Of a stretch of 36,293 bases of DNA, positions 31,994 to 36,293 are shown piece by piece; the first letter of the stretch is position 1, and each line of letters opens with the position of its first letter. Where the stretch lies: contig NZ_NKHG01000032.1 in NCBI RefSeq assembly GCF_002744245.1, positions 1-36,293 of the forward strand, written 5' to 3'. A program made the position numbers and the translations under genes. This stretch comes from Bacillus pumilus (GTDB lineage: Bacteria > Bacillota > Bacilli > Bacillales > Bacillaceae). The notes under the pieces are model-generated. The model saw nothing but the letters and a program-made list of their open reading frames with translations. It was not told the DNA's origin and ran no database searches.

Positions 31994-33352
31994 TCAATTG
32001 ACATTAGCATGGTCTGTAATAGTGAGTGATGTTTGTGATAGGTAAGAAGCGTAATCCACAATTCTTTTGCCAATGAGCCATTCTGAGTTTTTCAATGACG
32101 CATGCTGAAAAATCTCACGACCGGGGCGAGAATTGGCTTCAAACATCCAAATAGCACCAGTGTGATCAATTCCTAAATCAAAGCCAATTTCACCAATAAA
32201 GCCGGGCATTTTTTCATCTATCACCTGACTAAGCGTGAGGGCAGTATCAGAAAGCTGTTGCAGCATCTGTAAACGCGTCTTTGCTTCAGGAAAGACAACA
32301 TTCAGTGTTTTGACAGTTCCACCATGTAACTGATGGGTGGTGACTGTGTGATCTCCTGAGACTTTTGCCGCTACTGCCGTGACTGTCCAATGACCGTCTT
32401 TATTTTTATTGGTATGAACTCTGAAATCCAGCAGTTGATTCTCTATTTGCAGCAATTCAATGCCTTGTTGGGCTATAAAGTCATGAATGACGCGACCCTT
32501 TCGCAATTGTTTAAGAAAATCGTCTACTGATTCATATTGAATGGTCATTCCTCCATTTGAACATGCAGTCATCCCGCTTTCCGTTGTTTTTAACCGATAA
32601 ATACCGTCTCCGTGACTTCCATTCATCGGTTTTAAGTAGATCACTTGATGAAGATGGAGAAGTGTTTTTATTTTCATTAGAGCATCAGCAGGGTCTAATT
32701 GTATGGAATGAGGGAGGAAGGACGTTGTTCGCTCATCTGTCATTAGTTGCTCATGAATATGCCACTTATTAAAAAAATAAGGGTTGAACCAAGGGATATC
32801 ATATTCTTGAGTGAGTTTTCGCTTTGTTTCTTGAACGAATGCCGACTGAGTAGCCTTTCTATTTGGAAGCCGGTCATAAACAACAGATGGCAGAGGAAGT
32901 TGTTTTTTGATCCATTTTTTCTGTTGATACAGCAGCCCTTCTACTGTTCCTCGTTCCCAATCAATAGAATGAGTACCAAAAAGGTAGGCAACACCAGCGT
33001 GTTGTCTGAAAGACTGTAGCAGCTTGATAAAAAAATCTGATCTTGCTCCTAAAGGCTGCGCATTCTGCTCAAAGCCTGCAGTGAAAATACCAATGAGTGG
33101 TCCTATATAAAGGGTATGATCAACGATCACTACATCAGCTTTTGATTCGTAAGGAATCAGTAAATCGCTGTATAGGTCTGCTGATAATAATATTTTACGT
33201 GAGTGTTGATGGTAGGAAGTGGTGAATCCATCTACTAAATGAGACCCTAAAGCAACGGAATGTATTTCTATTTGCTGTTTAAATTGAATGGGAAGATGTA
33301 CTGTCTTTTCACTTGTGAGGTGAGGAACGATGCTGAAACGTTTTTTGTTCAT
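31994..33352 (-). CDS. yheD: Spore-associated ATP-grasp protein YheD
   Basis: This 452-residue protein is of the YheC/YheD family (endospore coat-associated in B. subtilis). The C-terminal half (about 195-440) is an ATP-grasp domain: IYLKPMNGSHGDGIYRLK (ATP-binding Lys and Gly loop), DFRVHTNKNKDGHW, and GEIGFDLGIDHTGAIWMFEA with NSRPGRE (Mg-binding Glu and Asn). ATP-grasp enzymes ligate a carboxylate to an amine or thiol; the substrate here is unknown. GGAGG six bases before the ATG at 33352 fixes the start. It overlaps the end of yheC by 44 bases. Confidence 0.85.
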   Translation of the reverse strand: MNKKRFSIVPHLTSEKTVHLPIQFKQQIEIHSVALGSHLVDGFTTSYHQHSRKILLSADLYSDLLIPYESKADVVIVDHTLYIGPLIGIFTAGFEQNAQPLGARSDFFIKLLQSFRQHAGVAYLFGTHSIDWERGTVEGLLYQQKKWIKKQLPLPSVVYDRLPNRKATQSAFVQETKRKLTQEYDIPWFNPYFFNKWHIHEQLMTDERTTSFLPHSIQLDPADALMKIKTLLHLHQVIYLKPMNGSHGDGIYRLKTTESGMTACSNGGMTIQYESVDDFLKQLRKGRVIHDFIAQQGIELLQIENQLLDFRVHTNKNKDGHWTVTAVAAKVSGDHTVTTHQLHGGTVKTLNVVFPEAKTRLQMLQQLSDTALTLSQVIDEKMPGFIGEIGFDLGIDHTGAIWMFEANSRPGREIFQHASLKNSEWLIGKRIVDYASYLSQTSLTITDHANVN

Positions 33353-34412
33353 AAGGGGCCTCCTTCGGCTGAGACATTGTAGATTGCGCATGTTCAAGAA
33401 TGATTTCGATCAATTGATTCTCTTTTTCAGGATAAGCTTTTAAAAAAGAGGTTCTTCCGGGCTTTGAACTGACATTTGATATGAACAGTTTTCCTTCATT
33501 TGTATGAAGTAGATCTACAGCAAATTCAATACATGGAGAGAAGCTTTTATCTAAATATGCTGGAAGAGATGACTGAATGGATACGATATCATCTAAAAGG
33601 AGCTCCTTGATATCTGGCTGTAATGAGTTTAAGTAGTGATCAAAGCCTAGCACATGAAATGAATTTTGTGTATTGCTTAAAAGGCTATTTTCTGCTGGTG
33701 ATTTTGTGTGAATCCCCAAACGTCTCCATTGATTTTGTGATTGTTTCATAAGGGAAATTCGTATTTCATTGAATAAAAAATCTTTTTGATCACTTGTGTT
33801 AAAAAATTGGAGGAAATATCGACCAATATACTTTCTGCACCAGCGCTCAACCTCTGATGGACGGGAAAATGTAATGACCTGCTTGTCATGAAGCTGAACA
33901 GTGAATGTTGATTTGTCTTTTAAGTAAATGAAGTAAGTGGGTGCTGCATGCTGTTGAGAGAGCGGCTGCATTTTACAATACCCATCCCTCTTGACCATGT
34001 TGAACAGATCTGAAGGCTCATTCAATAATGAACAGACAGGTAAATATGGCTGTAAAGAAGGATGAAGATAGAGCTGCTCGAATAGCGTCATTTTATTTGG
34101 GAGCCCAGTATTCAAAAATGCTGTTTTTGGATACTTTTTTAACCATTCCATGATTGGTTTTGCTTTTTTAGATTGAGTGTCATGCTGATAAAGACATCGA
34201 TCATAAATCAAGTCAGGTATCGGAAATTCTACGCTTGTAAACCCTTGACCCGTATATTTTTGACCTTGGATCAGATTGGAAGCAGGCTTTAAATCAAGAG
34301 GTGTAAAACGAACAACCTCTAAATCAAAAGCCGAGGCAGCTTTGGCGAGCTGAAGTGTGAATTCCTCTTCATGCTGCAGAGAAAGGGTCACAATGCCTAA
34401 TGTTGACGTCAT
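33309..34412 (-). CDS. yheC: Spore-associated ATP-grasp protein YheC
   Basis: This 367-residue homologue of YheD starts TSTLGIVTLSLQHEEEF. The C-terminal part retains the ATP-grasp pattern (CIEFAVDLLHTNEGKLFIS then NVSSKPGRTSFLK, matching the Mg site of YheD). The central nucleotide loop is less conserved (YCKMQPLSQQHAAPTYFIYL), so catalysis may be weak. It is first in a two-gene operon with yheD and overlaps it. In B. subtilis the pair is expressed in the mother cell; no clear sporulation promoter is seen here. The ribosome site (AGGTG) is weak. Confidence 0.82.
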   Translation of the reverse strand: MTSTLGIVTLSLQHEEEFTLQLAKAASAFDLEVVRFTPLDLKPASNLIQGQKYTGQGFTSVEFPIPDLIYDRCLYQHDTQSKKAKPIMEWLKKYPKTAFLNTGLPNKMTLFEQLYLHPSLQPYLPVCSLLNEPSDLFNMVKRDGYCKMQPLSQQHAAPTYFIYLKDKSTFTVQLHDKQVITFSRPSEVERWCRKYIGRYFLQFFNTSDQKDFLFNEIRISLMKQSQNQWRRLGIHTKSPAENSLLSNTQNSFHVLGFDHYLNSLQPDIKELLLDDIVSIQSSLPAYLDKSFSPCIEFAVDLLHTNEGKLFISNVSSKPGRTSFLKAYPEKENQLIEIILEHAQSTMSQPKEAPYEQKTFQHRSSPHK

Positions 34413-34616
34413 GAAAAAACACCTACTTTTCTACTTCAATTTTTAACACCCCAAAAACACATTTTGAGGATTTTACATAAACCTTGTGTTCCTTTATCAT
34501 TACGACAGATCACTTTATCATATGTCTCATTGCATGCTTCATTTGCTTGGGATCTTGACAACAACTATAATACGTATAGATAAAAACAATAACCATTGGT
34601 GTTGTTTGAAAGGTAG
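34413..34616. other. Divergent promoter region yheC / yheB
   Basis: This 204-base gap separates the two divergent units. TTGACA (34555-34560) followed by TAGATA (34577-34582, 16-base spacer) is a plausible yheB promoter. No clear element was found for yheC. Confidence 0.45.
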
Positions 34617-35759
34617 ATGACGATTTTGAATATATTCACAACGTTTATCTTTATGATTGTGATAGGAGCAGTCATAGGAGCAGCGACAAACCATCTTGCA
34701 ATAAAAATGCTTTTTCGTCCTTATAAGCCATATTACTTATTTGGGAAACAGCTTCCATTTACACCAGGTCTCATTCCTAAAAGAAGAGATGAAGTAGCCA
34801 AGCAAGTAGGTGTCATGGTCATGGAGCATTTGCTGACGCCAGCTGGTATTCAAAAACGATTTGAATCATCGGAGGCAAGGCAAGAGATATTGCATACAGT
34901 CCATCGATATATTGACAAGGGGGCTGAGATGGAGATGTCCGTAGTGTCCTTGTTAGAAAGATACGGCATGTCACAGGCTGACATAAAAGTGGATGAATGG
35001 CTCCACCAATGGTCAGACAAAAAACTCCATTCACTTCTTGAAAAATATGACCAGCAAACTTTATTTGAACTGCTCCCGCAGGAAGTTGAAAACAAGCTCT
35101 CATCAAAAATTCCAGATGTAGCAGAATATATTTTAAAGCGGGGTATTCATTACTTTGAAAGTGAGGAAGGAAAAGCACGGCTTGGCAATATGATCGATGA
35201 CTTCTTAAAAGAACGAGGAATGCTTGGCAGTATGGTTCAAATGTTTCTTGGGAATTCAAGCTTAATTGACCGTGTACATCCCGAAATCATCAAGTTTTTA
35301 AGAAATGCAGAAACAAAGAAGTTTTTATCAGATTTGCTTGTTCAAGAATGGGACAAAGTGAAGCAGTTTTCTCTTCATGAGCTTGATGAGAAGTGGAATG
35401 TGAAAGAGCTTGTCTTTAGTGCGAAAAGGCAATTGCTTTCACATTTCTCTACAAAGCTGATTTTAGACAGATCAGTTGGAACGTATGTCAGTGCTGTGGC
35501 GGATGATCTCAAAACTCACTTCGCACCAGTGCTAGTAGATAAGGGGATGAAAGCGGCAACGAATGCTTTAGAGGGGCTGCTAGCGAAGCTCCAATTTGAA
35601 GAAATCATTCGTGAGCAAATTGAACTTTTCCCGCTTCAAAAAATGGAGGAACTTGTTATCAGTATTTCCAATAAAGAACTCAAGATGATTACGTTCTTAG
35701 GCGGTTTTTTAGGCGGATTGATCGGCGCAATCCAAGCTATCTTTGTCACGTTATTCTAA
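34617..35759 (+). CDS. yheB: DUF445 membrane protein YheB
   Basis: This 380-residue protein has hydrophobic helices at both ends (about 5-28 and 355-378) and a long helical middle. The conserved N-terminal stretch [19 protein letters not shown] has one letter variation across the family; here it reads [20 protein letters not shown], followed by [15 protein letters not shown]. This is the DUF445/YheB family, of unknown function. AAAGG lies only three bases before the ATG; a TTG three codons later is possible. yheA follows by 120 bases. Confidence 0.83.
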   Translation: MTILNIFTTFIFMIVIGAVIGAATNHLAIKMLFRPYKPYYLFGKQLPFTPGLIPKRRDEVAKQVGVMVMEHLLTPAGIQKRFESSEARQEILHTVHRYIDKGAEMEMSVVSLLERYGMSQADIKVDEWLHQWSDKKLHSLLEKYDQQTLFELLPQEVENKLSSKIPDVAEYILKRGIHYFESEEGKARLGNMIDDFLKERGMLGSMVQMFLGNSSLIDRVHPEIIKFLRNAETKKFLSDLLVQEWDKVKQFSLHELDEKWNVKELVFSAKRQLLSHFSTKLILDRSVGTYVSAVADDLKTHFAPVLVDKGMKAATNALEGLLAKLQFEEIIREQIELFPLQKMEELVISISNKELKMITFLGGFLGGLIGAIQAIFVTLF

Positions 35760-35879
35760 GAAAGGTAGAGAAATTTTGATGAATTCATTGTATATATGTG
35801 AAACGAAAGCCATAGTTTGTTATAGTGGAGTGGTGTCCGCCGATCATATCGGTGATAACGGATAGAAAGGAGACATAAC

Positions 35880-36236
35880 ATGTCTGTAAATCTTTATGAT
35901 GTTGCATATGACCTTGAAAAAGCACTGCGTCATAGCGAAGAATATTCAACTTTAAGAAATCTTTATGATGAGGTAAACGAGGATGAGTCCTCTAAAAGAA
36001 TGTTTGAGAACTTCCGTGACATTCAAGTTAACCTTCAACAAAAACAAATGACTGGTCAAGAGATTACACAAGAAGAGGTTGAGCAAGCTCAAAAAACAGT
36101 TGCGCTTGTGCAGCAGCACGATAAAATCTCTCAGTTGATGGAAGCAGAACAACGTGTGAGTGTGCTCATCGGTGAGCTAAATAAAATTATCATGAAGCCT
36201 CTTGAAGAGCTTTATGGAAATACTGAAGAAAATTAA
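35880..36236 (+). CDS. yheA: YlbF/YmcA-family helical protein YheA
   Basis: This 118-residue all-helical protein (VNLYDVAYDLEKALRHSEEY and later QEITQEEVEQAQKTVALVQQ) belongs to the YlbF/YmcA/YheA (DUF964) group. Its members YlbF and YmcA join YaaT in a complex that supports RNase Y mRNA processing. YheA itself has no assigned role known to me. AAAGGAGAC precedes the ATG. A strong terminator follows. Confidence 0.9.
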   Translation: MSVNLYDVAYDLEKALRHSEEYSTLRNLYDEVNEDESSKRMFENFRDIQVNLQQKQMTGQEITQEEVEQAQKTVALVQQHDKISQLMEAEQRVSVLIGELNKIIMKPLEELYGNTEEN

Positions 36237-36239
36237 TGG

Positions 36240-36267
36240 AAAGGGCGATGACATTCGCCCTTTTTTT
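36240..36267 (+). terminator. Terminator of yheBA
   Basis: AAAGGGCGA (36240-36248) pairs with TCGCCCTTT (36255-36263), followed by more Ts. Confidence 0.9.
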
Positions 36268-36293
36268 ATTTGACATCTCAGCAGCACATCTTT

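Noticed and set aside
34819-35259. Minus-strand frame of 146 codons inside yheB
   Set aside because: It is a shadow of the well-conserved yheB reading frame with no ribosome site.

Overview
The window reads as a chromosomal segment of a Bacillus of the B. pumilus group (B. pumilus, safensis or altitudinis type). The grounds are protein similarity, moderately AT-rich DNA with strong AGGAGG-type ribosome sites, and a gene order that follows, from memory, the B. subtilis ycb (glucarate), phoA-lytE, yhdK-srtN and yheN-yheA regions. No rRNA, complete transposon, CRISPR array or intact prophage is visible.

Region 1 (39-7,750, minus strand) is a hexarate operon, kdgD-gucD-gudP-gudD-ycbG-garD. It imports glucarate and galactarate, dehydrates them, and converts them through 5-dehydro-4-deoxyglucarate and 2-oxoglutarate semialdehyde to 2-oxoglutarate. 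A near-identical 11-bp palindrome lies over the operon promoter and again before the regulator gene. The GntR regulator is frameshifted near its C-terminus. Region 2 (7,800-10,400) has the secreted alkaline phosphatase phoA, divergent from a two-LysM NlpC/P60 cell-wall hydrolase at the lytE position.

Region 3 (10,570-17,000) is the envelope-stress block: sigM-yhdL-yhdK with an autoregulatory ECF-type promoter, the acyltransferase plsC, a MerR regulator, and two CNNM/CBS membrane proteins (yhdP, yhdT). Both CNNM genes have a strong ribosome site cut off from the start codon by a 10-bp hairpin. Region 4 (17,000-23,700) holds a small gene behind a LexA-like box, a decayed pair of crcB fluoride-channel genes, yhdW, the tiny gene yhdX, the MscS-type channel yhdY, the sirtuin srtN, the deacetylase yheN, D-alanine aminotransferase dat and the universal stress protein nhaX.

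Region 5 (23,800-28,020) is the multidrug exporter bmrCD behind a leader peptide and two tandem terminators, fitting ribosome-mediated attenuation. Region 6 (28,100-36,293) holds yheG, a frameshifted yheF, the spore protein sspB, the sugar-importer ATPase msmX with a PucR/CdaR-type regulator, yheE, the ATP-grasp pair yheC-yheD, and yheB-yheA.

The best candidates for something undescribed are: a compact tRNA(Gln)-like cloverleaf ending in CCA in the presumed 5' leader of sspB (29,293-29,356, minus); the shared hairpin leader of yhdP and yhdT, with a 30-codon membrane peptide just upstream of yhdT; the LexA-box gene at 17,068; and the crcB pair collapsed by deletion and indels. Several single-base frameshifts (ycbG, yhdQ, yheF) raise the question whether some are sequencing errors; raw-read checking would settle that.
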